From contig CAZIVP010000005.1 in assembly GCA_964542915.1 (NCBI GenBank), forward strand, positions 1 through 64,000: 64,000 nucleotides of DNA, written 5' to 3'. Both the position numbers and the translations under genes were made by a program. This stretch comes from CAZIVP01 sp964542915 (GTDB lineage Bacteria > Calditrichota > Calditrichia > Calditrichales > Calditrichaceae). Numbering within the stretch: the stretch's first letter is position 1; each line of letters begins with the position of its first letter. Under the pieces are notes generated by a model. The model made no database searches and was not told the DNA's origin. It worked only from the letters and a program-made list of their open reading frames with translations. Of this stretch, positions 51,564 to 60,825 are shown piece by piece.

Positions 51564-54563
51564 ATGTATCGATTGCAAAATCTGAACGGCCTCTGGCAAT
51601 TACATCCCGGTAAGTCACGGCCTTCAAACTATACCCACAAAGTAAACGTGCCCGCCCTTGTTGATGCGGCTCATCCCGAAATCAACTGGCAGGATTTTGA
51701 CTATATCTGGTACCGGACGCATTTTGACCATGACGATGAAATGCCCAGCCAACATATCTTTTTACAGATGGAGCAGGTGCAATTCGGCACGCGCGTGTTT
51801 TTAAACGATCAAGCTGTCGGCGACGATATTGCCTGTTATACCATGCAGGAATTCGAACTGACGCCTTATGTCGAACCCGACAAACACAATAAACTTGAAG
51901 TTCGCGTCGGACAAAAACACACGCTTCCCGACCACAGCGCCGTCGGCAATGATTTTGAAAAGTTGTCTTTTATCCCTGGTATCTGGGGCGATGTTCTCGT
52001 TCAGACCACTGGTCCCGCCCGCGTACAATGGCTTCGTATTATCCCGGATTTACAGTGGGGAGGCGTTCATTTACGGTTTGATATTCAAAGTTGGAATACG
52101 GAGAGACCGAATGCACAACTGATTGTCCGGTTACGGGAAAAAAAGAGTAAACGACTGTTGTCCGAAAATTATTTTGAGCTCACGTTAAACAGGCGTTTTC
52201 AGAAATGGCCGCTCGAACTTCCTGTAAACGACTTTGAATTATGGAGTCCCGAAAACCCCTTTCTGTATTGCATTGAGAGCGAATTATGGGTGGGTGATAC
52301 GCTCTCCCACCGGCTGGAAAAACATTTCGGCATGCGCACATTTAAAATAAGAGGCCGACATTTTTACCTGAATCATGAAAAAGTCAAGTTAAGAGGAAGC
52401 AATATTGCCTTTCATCGTTTACTTTCCGATGAAGCACGAAACCATCTGCCCTGGCAGGAAAAATGGATCAAGCGGATTCTGGTTGATATCCCCAAAGCTC
52501 ATCACCTCTCTTTTTTTCGCATGCACCTTGGCCATGCCTACAACCGATGGTATGATATTGCCGACGAAAACGGGGTCATGTTGCAGGATGAATGGATGTT
52601 CTGGACCCCGACCGGCTCCAAAAAACAAATTATGAAAGAATTCCGTAGTTGGATCAAAGAAAATATGCATCATCCTTCAATCGTCATCTGGGATCCGTTG
52701 AATGAATCGGAAGATGCAAACATTACCAATGAAATCGTACCCGAGTTAAAAGAACTCGATCCCACCCGCCCCTGGGAACACGTGGATTTTCACGAAGATC
52801 ACCCTTACATCTATTCCCTCGGCCCGGTTATCCCAATCGGGTCTTTTGGATTTTCGCGTGCGATCGAAGCGATGCGACATACCACCGAACCCATCATGGT
52901 AAATGAATTTGTGTGGTGGTGGCTGGACGAATCAGGCAAACCGGCGGACCTTATGACCGATGTGGTGTTAAGGTGGTTAGGTCGGAATCCCTCGATACAA
53001 CAATTGCTCGATTATCAGGCTTTTCTGGCGGCAGAATTGTGCGAATTTTTTCGAAGGCTGGATGTGGATGCCATTATGCCCTTTGTTTACCTGAGTTGCA
53101 GTCAAGGGCCCACTTCACACTGGTTCTATGGTAATCTGCGTGAGACACAACCCAAACCAATTTTGAAGCGCCTAAAGAATGTAATGAGTCCGGTTTCCGT
53201 CAGCATTGACCTGCTCGACCGGCATTTTTTTAACAGCGATCGCCTGAATATTATTTTACATTGTTTCAATGACATGAATGCGACATTCATGGGACGCATA
53301 GAAATCACGTTTCGCACGCATTCGCAATCCATTAAATTAAAAACGATGAGCATTTCCATGCCGGCTCAGTGCCGCCAGGAATGTGATCTGCAAATTGAAT
53401 GGCCCGCAGGACAAACCGGCTTTGCATGGTTAAAGGCGGCCATTATGGATGAAAACGATCATTATTGGGGGGATAGTCAGAAACCGCTCTGGTTGTTTGA
53501 ACGCGACGATATTTTTCCGGGAAAAAAACCGGAACGACCGCTCACGGTTTGCAGTGAAGATCCACAGGTATTTCACACCCTAAGACAATTCGATTGGCCC
53601 TTCGATACCAATATCGAGAGCTGCACAAGCGCCCACACAATGTTAATTGACAGGCAGGCCATTCACCGTTTATCAAACAGACAGAAGATCCATTTGCAAA
53701 ATTGTACCGCGGAAGGCGGTTTGCTAATCGTTCAACAACCGGAGATCAACACCACTGATCGGGACGTGGTTTCGCTGTTCAGCGGTTTCTCCCTAATTAT
53801 GCAATATCGAAAAGATCCCGAAAAGGGCGGTTACGATTCAGCAGTCATCGCTGAAGACGCATACCATTCCTTGTTTAACGGCGTTGATCCCGAACATCTG
53901 CGTATCTGGAACGGACATACCGGCGGTCAAATGGTTAGCCAGCATCATATCTATCTTACCCGGCCGTTTCATACAATTGCAAGTTGTAACCTTGGCTTAC
54001 GGGTTCCCGCTATCATGGAGGCGCCTTACGGGAAAGGCCGGATCATCATCAGCCGTCTGATCACTTCGGGCAGACTGCTTCCCGAAAAAAGCGCCGTTAA
54101 ACATCGAATGGGTAAAGAAGATCCCGTCGCCATACGCTATTGGTCGAATCTTTTACGTTTAAATCCATCTAATCCCGTTTTGACCGCTCCGGATTCTTTG
54201 ATAAGTTGGGTATACAGTTCGGACGGACAGGTATTCGACATACAAGGCGATCGCCTTTTTGCGCGCTGGCATGTGATCGGAAATGAACCTGTAACCATTA
54301 CCATTCGGTTGTACAATCAGACAACGATAAAAGGATTATATTTGCGCGATATCCGTTTTCAAATCCGTCAATTACAAATACGGATAAAAAAGAGGGACGA
54401 AAACGGAGAAACGCCGCTCTCGTTTCAATCCAGACAATTTTCGGATTCTTGCGTTGAAATTACGTGGCCGGCCCTTGCGGTCATCGAATTAAAGCTGATT
54501 TATTCCGCGGATCATGCCGAGAAGGACCATACGCTATGGAACATCCAAATACAAAGGGATTAA
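51564..54563 (+). CDS. Glycoside hydrolase family 2-like enzyme
   Basis: 999 residues from ATG 51564; the 30-codon upstream extension overlaps the previous gene and is unlikely. The N-terminal jelly-roll (LNGLWQLHPGK, IWYRTHFDHD) and Ig-like domain lead to the barrel. The acid/base Glu is about residue 381 in WDPLNESED and the nucleophile Glu about 448 in MVNEFVWWW, the expected pair for GH2. C-terminal beta domains continue to residue 999, and the late part has a glutamine-amidotransferase-like look (AEGGLLIVQQ, GKGRIIISRL) as in some long GH2 proteins. No signal peptide is visible, so a cytoplasmic role on imported oligosaccharides is likely. Substrate is unknown. It overlaps the next gene by 28 bp. 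Confidence 0.85.
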   Translation: MYRLQNLNGLWQLHPGKSRPSNYTHKVNVPALVDAAHPEINWQDFDYIWYRTHFDHDDEMPSQHIFLQMEQVQFGTRVFLNDQAVGDDIACYTMQEFELTPYVEPDKHNKLEVRVGQKHTLPDHSAVGNDFEKLSFIPGIWGDVLVQTTGPARVQWLRIIPDLQWGGVHLRFDIQSWNTERPNAQLIVRLREKKSKRLLSENYFELTLNRRFQKWPLELPVNDFELWSPENPFLYCIESELWVGDTLSHRLEKHFGMRTFKIRGRHFYLNHEKVKLRGSNIAFHRLLSDEARNHLPWQEKWIKRILVDIPKAHHLSFFRMHLGHAYNRWYDIADENGVMLQDEWMFWTPTGSKKQIMKEFRSWIKENMHHPSIVIWDPLNESEDANITNEIVPELKELDPTRPWEHVDFHEDHPYIYSLGPVIPIGSFGFSRAIEAMRHTTEPIMVNEFVWWWLDESGKPADLMTDVVLRWLGRNPSIQQLLDYQAFLAAELCEFFRRLDVDAIMPFVYLSCSQGPTSHWFYGNLRETQPKPILKRLKNVMSPVSVSIDLLDRHFFNSDRLNIILHCFNDMNATFMGRIEITFRTHSQSIKLKTMSISMPAQCRQECDLQIEWPAGQTGFAWLKAAIMDENDHYWGDSQKPLWLFERDDIFPGKKPERPLTVCSEDPQVFHTLRQFDWPFDTNIESCTSAHTMLIDRQAIHRLSNRQKIHLQNCTAEGGLLIVQQPEINTTDRDVVSLFSGFSLIMQYRKDPEKGGYDSAVIAEDAYHSLFNGVDPEHLRIWNGHTGGQMVSQHHIYLTRPFHTIASCNLGLRVPAIMEAPYGKGRIIISRLITSGRLLPEKSAVKHRMGKEDPVAIRYWSNLLRLNPSNPVLTAPDSLISWVYSSDGQVFDIQGDRLFARWHVIGNEPVTITIRLYNQTTIKGLYLRDIRFQIRQLQIRIKKRDENGETPLSFQSRQFSDSCVEITWPALAVIELKLIYSADHAEKDHTLWNIQIQRD

Positions 54564-56056
54564 CGATAACGCCGTTACGTACGTTTACCCATCTGATCTG
54601 GGTGCCCCTGTTCATATTGGCGATCGGCTGCAATGAAAGGAGAAGCGAAAAATCCGTATTGGCTCATATTGGAGAGCGTACCATTACGGTGCAACAATAC
54701 CTGGATCGCAGTCGCTTTACGCCCCGTCCGCCCTATTGCGACTCCAACACTGAAAAAGACAAGCATATCATTCTCAACTCGCTCATTGCAGAAAAACTTT
54801 TAGCGATATCCGCCAATGAGGATAGCGCCATTTCACAGCATCCCCGATTCAATGCCCTGATTCGCGGCATAAAGGAACAGACCATGCGCCGGCTGCATTT
54901 CGAAAAACATGCGCTGAGTCAGGTGCAACTCTCTGACCAACAGCTAACGCCTCTATTGACTAACATGCGTCGACGATACAAGGTACAATATTTTATAGTA
55001 TCACAGGAAGGATTTTCCCGTGCCCAAAATTTACCCGCACAAAACCTAAAAGATACTTTATCGTTCAGTGCGATTGCAAAACGGTTCGGCAAAGTACCCG
55101 ATTTGAAGCAAACCAGTTTGCTCTGGAAGGACGCCCTCCATCCCGACTTATTTCAATCGCTTTATTTAGAGGGCGCTGAACCGGGCACAACCATCGGCCC
55201 CTTAACCATGCAAGATGGTAATATGCTGTTCATGCGTGTGCACTCCTGGATGAACCGCCTTTCTTTTTCGGAAGTCGAACAACAATTCCACAAAAGCCAA
55301 GTTAAACAATTTTTGAAACAACATTTTGCTTTACAAAAATATCAGGATGAAATCGCACGCATTATGGCCGGAAAACAGTTGGTGTTTAACAAGGAAGGTC
55401 TTCGATCATTCGTGAACCTATTGGGCCCCATCTATTTTTCGGGAAACGCGTACTATAATGATTTTCAACTACGCAATCCCAAAAGTCGCTGGAAAATCGA
55501 ATCCGCCCTTGACTCAATCTCAAGCGAAAAACTACCATATTCCGAGACGCCGGTGCTTGCCATCGATAACCGGCAAAATACGATAGGGGACTTGTTGGAG
55601 GAAATCAAATATCATCCGCTGGTTTTTCGTCAGAAGACATTCCCCAAAAATCAGTTCGGGAATCAACTAAAACTGGCAATCGTGGATTTAATGCGAGACC
55701 ACTATATAACCCGAGAGGCTTATGAGGAAGGATTGGATGCCCATGCTGACGTCCAAACTGAGACGCGTGCCTGGAGCGATTATTTTGCAGCCATAATGAA
55801 AAAAGAAACGTTCATTCGCTCGGGTATACCAACCACCGAAGAATGGCAGTTGTTGCCCGATTCCCTCTTTTTGGCCTTAAAAGAACAAACAGGAATACAA
55901 ATTCACGTCAACCACTCCTTGCTGGATTCCATCAAAATTCCGGAGGTTCAAACCTTTGCTCTTCAGCGCAACGCACCTTATCCCGTGGCCGTTCCCGGTT
56001 TCCCGATCGTTACCCGAAGCAAACATCTATTTACGAAACCAAATTCATTTGAATGA
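54536..56056 (+). CDS. SurA/PrsA-like peptidyl-prolyl isomerase-type lipoprotein
   Basis: 506 residues from ATG 54536, which lies inside the GH2 gene with GAAGGA upstream. The lipobox is LAIGC (Cys at about residue 32). An N-terminal SurA_N-like segment (VLAHIGERTITVQQYLDRS, IILNSLIAEKLLAISANEDSAI) is followed by a parvulin-like stretch (RRYKVQYFIVSQEGFSRAQNL, FSAIAKRFGKV, FSEVEQQFHKSQVKQFL). A second similar half follows (LAIDNRQNTIGDLLEEIKYHP). The signature residues of an active rotamase are not all evident, so it may be a chaperone only. Its location suggests a dedicated foldase for the surface proteins of this locus. It ends 206 bp before the convergent efflux operon; that gap holds nothing recognisable. 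Confidence 0.75.
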   Translation: MEHPNTKGLTITPLRTFTHLIWVPLFILAIGCNERRSEKSVLAHIGERTITVQQYLDRSRFTPRPPYCDSNTEKDKHIILNSLIAEKLLAISANEDSAISQHPRFNALIRGIKEQTMRRLHFEKHALSQVQLSDQQLTPLLTNMRRRYKVQYFIVSQEGFSRAQNLPAQNLKDTLSFSAIAKRFGKVPDLKQTSLLWKDALHPDLFQSLYLEGAEPGTTIGPLTMQDGNMLFMRVHSWMNRLSFSEVEQQFHKSQVKQFLKQHFALQKYQDEIARIMAGKQLVFNKEGLRSFVNLLGPIYFSGNAYYNDFQLRNPKSRWKIESALDSISSEKLPYSETPVLAIDNRQNTIGDLLEEIKYHPLVFRQKTFPKNQFGNQLKLAIVDLMRDHYITREAYEEGLDAHADVQTETRAWSDYFAAIMKKETFIRSGIPTTEEWQLLPDSLFLALKEQTGIQIHVNHSLLDSIKIPEVQTFALQRNAPYPVAVPGFPIVTRSKHLFTKPNSFE

Positions 56057-56262
56057 ATCATGCAGAAGTAAGAACAAACCGTCCATTGGCTGGCAATAAA
56101 AATTCATCGCATCGTTCCGGTTGCGTTAGCCGAAAGCGTGCGTACTTCTAACTAAGGAAGCCCGCAATTCATGACAGATTATCAAGCATGAAGCCAAATT
56201 GCATCGGATGATGAAACCCGCCAACGACGTCTATTTGATCAAAATTGCTTCTTCTCCAAACT

Positions 56263-59200
56263 TCAGCGTTGCACCTCTTTTTCCCGCACATAAAATATGC
56301 GATACATGGCCGGGACCACCACCAATGTCAGGAAGGTTGCAAAAGCCAAGCCGAAAATGATCGTCCATGCCAGCGGATTCCAAAACGCCACGCTATCGCC
56401 GCCGAAATAGATTTGCGGGTCCAACTCTGAGAACAGGGTCAGAAAGTTGATATTCACGCCGATTGCCAGCGGCATCAATCCCAAAATGGTGGAAAGCGCC
56501 GTCAGCAGAACGGGCGTGAGTCGGGTGGCGCCGGCCTGCACAATCGCTTTGATTTGATCTTCCGATTCCACAATCGCATTATCAATGTAATCAATGAGAA
56601 TAATGGCGTTTTTTACTACGATACCGGCCACGGCAATAATGCCCATTCCGGTCATCATCACCGAGATATCGATATTAAAAATGACGAATCCCAGCAGGAC
56701 GCCGATAAAACTGAATATGATCTGAATGGTGATTATAATCGGTTTTCCAAGCGAATTAAACTGCGCCACTAAAATAATTAAGATGAGGGCTATGGCAATA
56801 TACAACGCTTTCACAAGATAATTTCCGATTTCCTGCTGCATTTCCTGCTCGCCGCTAAAGCGCACCGAATATCCTTCGGGCATATCGAATTTGGGCAACG
56901 ATTTATTAATCTGGGCGATGATCTCATTGGCGTTATAGCCGGTGAGTACATTGGAGGCCAGCGTGATGACCCGCTCATTGTCGATATGGCGAATGCCGCC
57001 ATAAGTCGATTTATATTCCACATCCGCCACCGCCGAAATAGGGATCGTGCTTGCGGGCATGCCTTTTTCACCCGGCACCATCAGTTTTTGGCTGAGCAGG
57101 GCGTCCACATCATCGCGGTATTTTTCCGAAAGACGCATCATGATTGGGTATTCGTCCTCGCCTTCCCGAAACGTCGAAACTTCCTTGCCATACAGGGCCG
57201 TTCGAATGGTCGAGCCGATATAAGCCGTACTCAGGCCCAATTTACTTGCCTTTTCGCGATCGATCTTCAGCGAAATTTCCGGCTTGTGGACTTCCATATC
57301 CTGTTGTAAATCTTCAATACCGGCTATTTGTAACTCATTGATGAACGTTTTGAGTTCACCCGCGAGAACGACCAGCGTATCAATTTCCGGTCCGGAAATT
57401 TCCATGTTGATGGGCTTACCGGTGGGCGGCCCCATTATATCGCGATCCACTTCGATTTCAGCGCCTGCCATACCCTGAACCGCTTCCCGGATTTGCTCCA
57501 GATACTCGGTGGTGGAGAATTCGGTTTGCCGGTATTTGTACTCCACAAACGATACGGTCACTTTACCCAATTTTTCCTGGGTGGTTCGGTCAAACATACC
57601 GCTGCCGGCGTTTACCGCCACGTTAGCGATCACCGACTCCACATCCGGATTGTTCTCTCCCAGTACGTTTTTCACCCGCCGTTCCACTTCTTCGGTTACT
57701 TCGTTGGTGCGATCCACATCCGTGCCTTCCGGCATGGTAATGTAAACGTAGGCGTAGTTAGGATCGCCGCTGGGCATAAAAACGACTTTCGGCGCCGCCA
57801 CTGCCATCAGAAAAAAGGCCAGAAATAACAGTGCGATCGTACCACCGACAACCAAATAGGGGCGTTTGCCCTGCAACAGGAATTCAAGCGTCCGGCGGTA
57901 TGCACGCATCATAAGTGGTAGAACACGTTTCTGGAAACTATCGATAAAACGCACCATGGCTGTTTTAAGAAAGATGTATATCAATAGTGCGATAATGATC
58001 AGATTAGCGGGCAGCATATAACCGATGAGATACAACAGAATAGCAACCGCCGCCAAACCTACGGCCAGTCTCCAAAATTTTCGGTTCAGTTTGCCGTGCT
58101 CCGATTCGGCTTTATTTGGTTCATACTTCATGAATGACACGGCAAAAACCGGATTCATAAAGTAAGCCACCAGCATCGACGCCACCAACGTAATAATCAA
58201 CGTGATGGGCAGAAACGACATGAATTCGCCCATAATGCCCGGCATGAACATCAACGGGATGAACGGCGCCAGCGTGGTTAACGTGCCCGTAAAAACGGGG
58301 ATGGCTACTTCCCCGACGGCGCGTTTGGTCGCCGGAACGATCGGGAGATCTTTGGTGGTTGTAAAATGGCGGTATATATTTTCCACCACCACGATGGAAT
58401 TATCCACTACAATGCCAAGCACAAGGATGAACGCCATCAATACGATCATATTCATTGTGAAACCGATGATGGGTAATAAACTGAACGAAATGATCATCGA
58501 TAACGGAATGGCCACGCCCACAAAAACGGCATCCAGTTCCCCCATAAAAAACATGAGCACGAAAACCACGACAATAAAGCCGAGAATAATCGTGTTGAAC
58601 AGATCATTAACCGAATTGCGGGTTCGCGTACTGCGGTCGCTTGTAATTTTAGTATTCAGGGCGCTGGAGGCTTCAGCCTTAAAATCCGCAACATCCGCTT
58701 TAATTTTATCCACCGCCTGGATCAGGTTTTCACCGCTGCGTTTGATTACGGATAGAGAAATGACGGGCTGCCCGTCCATGCGGGCATAACTTTCGCGTTC
58801 TTCAAAATCATCCACCACTTCCGCAATATCTTTCAGGTATACGCCGTCTTTCAGTAGAATATCCCCGATCTCATCAGCCGATTGAAACTCACCCATGATA
58901 CGGAAATTGCGCTTCATGTCGCCAATTTCCACCTTACCGCCGGAGATGGTTAGATTTTCGCCTGCTACCGCCTGTTCAATCGTGTTAAAGGTTAAGCCGG
59001 CGGCCTGCATATCGTACAAATCCACATTAATCTGTATCTCGCGATCGAGGGCACCGATAATTTCGACTTTGGAAATTTCTTTATAGCTTTCCAACCGATC
59101 CTTCAAATCGTCGGCGTAATTCTTTAATTTAACCAGTCCGAGATCACCGGATAAATTCACATACAAAATCGGGATTTCGGAAACATCGATTTCGTTGAGC

Positions 59201-59592
59201 TCCGGCTCCTGAAACAAATCGCTGGGCAATTCGGCCCGTGCATCGTCGATCGCCTTTTTCACATCCAGATAGGCCTGGGTTTCATCCGCTTCCACCTCAA
59301 ATTCGATGATGATAAGCGACACGTCCTGTAAAGACTGGCTGTTGATGTGCTTGATGCCGTTGATACCTTTCAGTTCCTTTTCTATGGGACGTGTGATTAG
59401 ATTTTCCACGTCCTCGGGAGACGTACCGGGATGGACGGTATTGATCAAAAAATACGGAAACACGATCTCCGGGAATTGCTCCTTCGGCGTCGATAGATAC
59501 TGCATAATACCGAATATGATCAGTAAAATAGTAAAGATATAAATCGTAGCCCTATTTTCAATGGCTTTATTTGATAAACCGAATTCTTTCAT
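56263..59592 (-). CDS. RND-family efflux transporter, inner-membrane pump
   Basis: 1109 residues with the two-fold RND layout: helix 1 near residue 16-34, a large periplasmic loop (about 40-330), helices 2-6, a second loop (about 620-870) and helices 8-12. TM4 carries the proton-relay Asp in GIVVDNSIVVVENIYRH, and the repeat unit in the second half reads GIIAVAGIVVKNAIILIDYID. The insert of extra hydrophobic sequence at about 515-555 is larger than in AcrB (about 1050 residues). It belongs to the HAE-1/AcrB-like group. It is last in the operon after the adaptor (56-bp gap), with AAAGGA before the ATG. Substrates are drugs or other toxic compounds, not predictable here. Confidence 0.95.
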   Translation of the reverse strand: MKEFGLSNKAIENRATIYIFTILLIIFGIMQYLSTPKEQFPEIVFPYFLINTVHPGTSPEDVENLITRPIEKELKGINGIKHINSQSLQDVSLIIIEFEVEADETQAYLDVKKAIDDARAELPSDLFQEPELNEIDVSEIPILYVNLSGDLGLVKLKNYADDLKDRLESYKEISKVEIIGALDREIQINVDLYDMQAAGLTFNTIEQAVAGENLTISGGKVEIGDMKRNFRIMGEFQSADEIGDILLKDGVYLKDIAEVVDDFEERESYARMDGQPVISLSVIKRSGENLIQAVDKIKADVADFKAEASSALNTKITSDRSTRTRNSVNDLFNTIILGFIVVVFVLMFFMGELDAVFVGVAIPLSMIISFSLLPIIGFTMNMIVLMAFILVLGIVVDNSIVVVENIYRHFTTTKDLPIVPATKRAVGEVAIPVFTGTLTTLAPFIPLMFMPGIMGEFMSFLPITLIITLVASMLVAYFMNPVFAVSFMKYEPNKAESEHGKLNRKFWRLAVGLAAVAILLYLIGYMLPANLIIIALLIYIFLKTAMVRFIDSFQKRVLPLMMRAYRRTLEFLLQGKRPYLVVGGTIALLFLAFFLMAVAAPKVVFMPSGDPNYAYVYITMPEGTDVDRTNEVTEEVERRVKNVLGENNPDVESVIANVAVNAGSGMFDRTTQEKLGKVTVSFVEYKYRQTEFSTTEYLEQIREAVQGMAGAEIEVDRDIMGPPTGKPINMEISGPEIDTLVVLAGELKTFINELQIAGIEDLQQDMEVHKPEISLKIDREKASKLGLSTAYIGSTIRTALYGKEVSTFREGEDEYPIMMRLSEKYRDDVDALLSQKLMVPGEKGMPASTIPISAVADVEYKSTYGGIRHIDNERVITLASNVLTGYNANEIIAQINKSLPKFDMPEGYSVRFSGEQEMQQEIGNYLVKALYIAIALILIILVAQFNSLGKPIIITIQIIFSFIGVLLGFVIFNIDISVMMTGMGIIAVAGIVVKNAIILIDYIDNAIVESEDQIKAIVQAGATRLTPVLLTALSTILGLMPLAIGVNINFLTLFSELDPQIYFGGDSVAFWNPLAWTIIFGLAFATFLTLVVVPAMYRIFYVREKEVQR

Positions 59593-59648
59593 AGTTGATC
59601 CTTTTTAGCCCGTTCACTGATTTCTGCTTTACATGGAAGGCTGCGTTT

Positions 59649-60824
59649 CTATTCTCCCGCAATATTTGCCATAACAGGCTGACCGTCGCCTAAATCCTGA
59701 TAACCGACCACGACAACATGATCGCCGGCCTTTAAGCCATCTATGATTTCGACTTCACCGCCGTAATGCCGGCCGGTTGACACCACACGCTTCCGAATCG
59801 TCCAAACGCTATCCTCTTTTTCCACCTGGGGTTCGGCAATAAAAAGGAACGGCTGATCGCCGGTTTTTTGGACGACATTGACGGGAACCGTTAAGGCATT
59901 GGGATTGCTGTAATCGCGGATGGTTAACACCGCCAACATATTGGGTTGGATTTCACCGCCATCGGCCGTCAAAGCGATTACGACCGGAAAGGTACGATTT
60001 CTGGGATCGATCACCTGCGATACAGCGCGAACGGTCGTTTGCAGTTTGCGGCCTAAAACGGGAAACCGAACGCGGACGGAGTCTCCGACGTTAACCTTGC
60101 CCGCATAATCTTCCGCCAAATCGGCGTTGATTTTCAATTCCGTCAGTTTCACGACACGAATGGTGCCGAATCCGGCCGCAACCGACTCGCCCTCCTTAAG
60201 CAGAATATCATCAACGGTACCGCTGATGGGGGCGGTAATTTTAGTCAATTTATATTGCTCGCGGGTAGCGGCCAGTTGTTTGGCCAGCGCCTCTTTTTCG
60301 GTCCTGGCCTGCAAAAATTGCATCTCGCTGCCAATATTTTTCTCCCACAGACGCTTTTGACGTTCGTAAGCGGTTTTAGCCAACTCGAGGCGGGTTTCCA
60401 GCGCCGCGATGTTGTTTTCCAGAATGGCTGCATCCAGTTCGGCCAGAACCTGATCCTTTTGCACTTTTTCTCCCTCGCTTACGTGAATCTCTTGCACCAC
60501 ACCGGAAGCCTGCGCTTTTATCAGAATATTGTTGTCGGATTCAACCGCGCCCTGTACCTTGATAAAATGATCGAAGCGTTTCGGTTGGAGCGACTCCACT
60601 TTTACATGGGCCATTTTGGTGGGCAGCTGCCCGTTTTCCTGTGCGATCTCCGTCTTCAATTGCTCAATCTGTTGGTTCAGGGCTTCGCTTTCGGCCTCCA
60701 ATTGGCGTAACTTTTCTTGTTTATTCGGGCCGCCGCAGGCAAACAGAAGGGATAAAATGACCACAAGATATATCATCCGGAACATAACGGTACCTGTTGT
60801 TTTGGATTGAAGTGTTTGTCTCAT
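59649..60824 (-). CDS. RND efflux periplasmic adaptor lipoprotein
   Basis: 391 residues of the HlyD/AcrA membrane-fusion family. The lipobox is LLFACGG (Cys at about residue 30). Then follow a helical segment (KLRQLEAESEALNQQIEQLKTEI) not present in AcrA itself, the biotinyl-lipoyl half (IKAQASGVVQEIHVSEGEKVQKDQVLAELD), a coiled-coil hairpin (about 130-190), the second lipoyl half (LTKITAPISGTVDDILLKEGESV) and the beta-barrel/membrane-proximal domains. It starts one base before the TolC-like gene stop region, with GGAG about 10 bases from the ATG. It links the pump to the TolC-like channel. Confidence 0.93.
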   Translation of the reverse strand: MRQTLQSKTTGTVMFRMIYLVVILSLLFACGGPNKQEKLRQLEAESEALNQQIEQLKTEIAQENGQLPTKMAHVKVESLQPKRFDHFIKVQGAVESDNNILIKAQASGVVQEIHVSEGEKVQKDQVLAELDAAILENNIAALETRLELAKTAYERQKRLWEKNIGSEMQFLQARTEKEALAKQLAATREQYKLTKITAPISGTVDDILLKEGESVAAGFGTIRVVKLTELKINADLAEDYAGKVNVGDSVRVRFPVLGRKLQTTVRAVSQVIDPRNRTFPVVIALTADGGEIQPNMLAVLTIRDYSNPNALTVPVNVVQKTGDQPFLFIAEPQVEKEDSVWTIRKRVVSTGRHYGGEVEIIDGLKAGDHVVVVGYQDLGDGQPVMANIAGE

Positions 60825-60825
60825 G

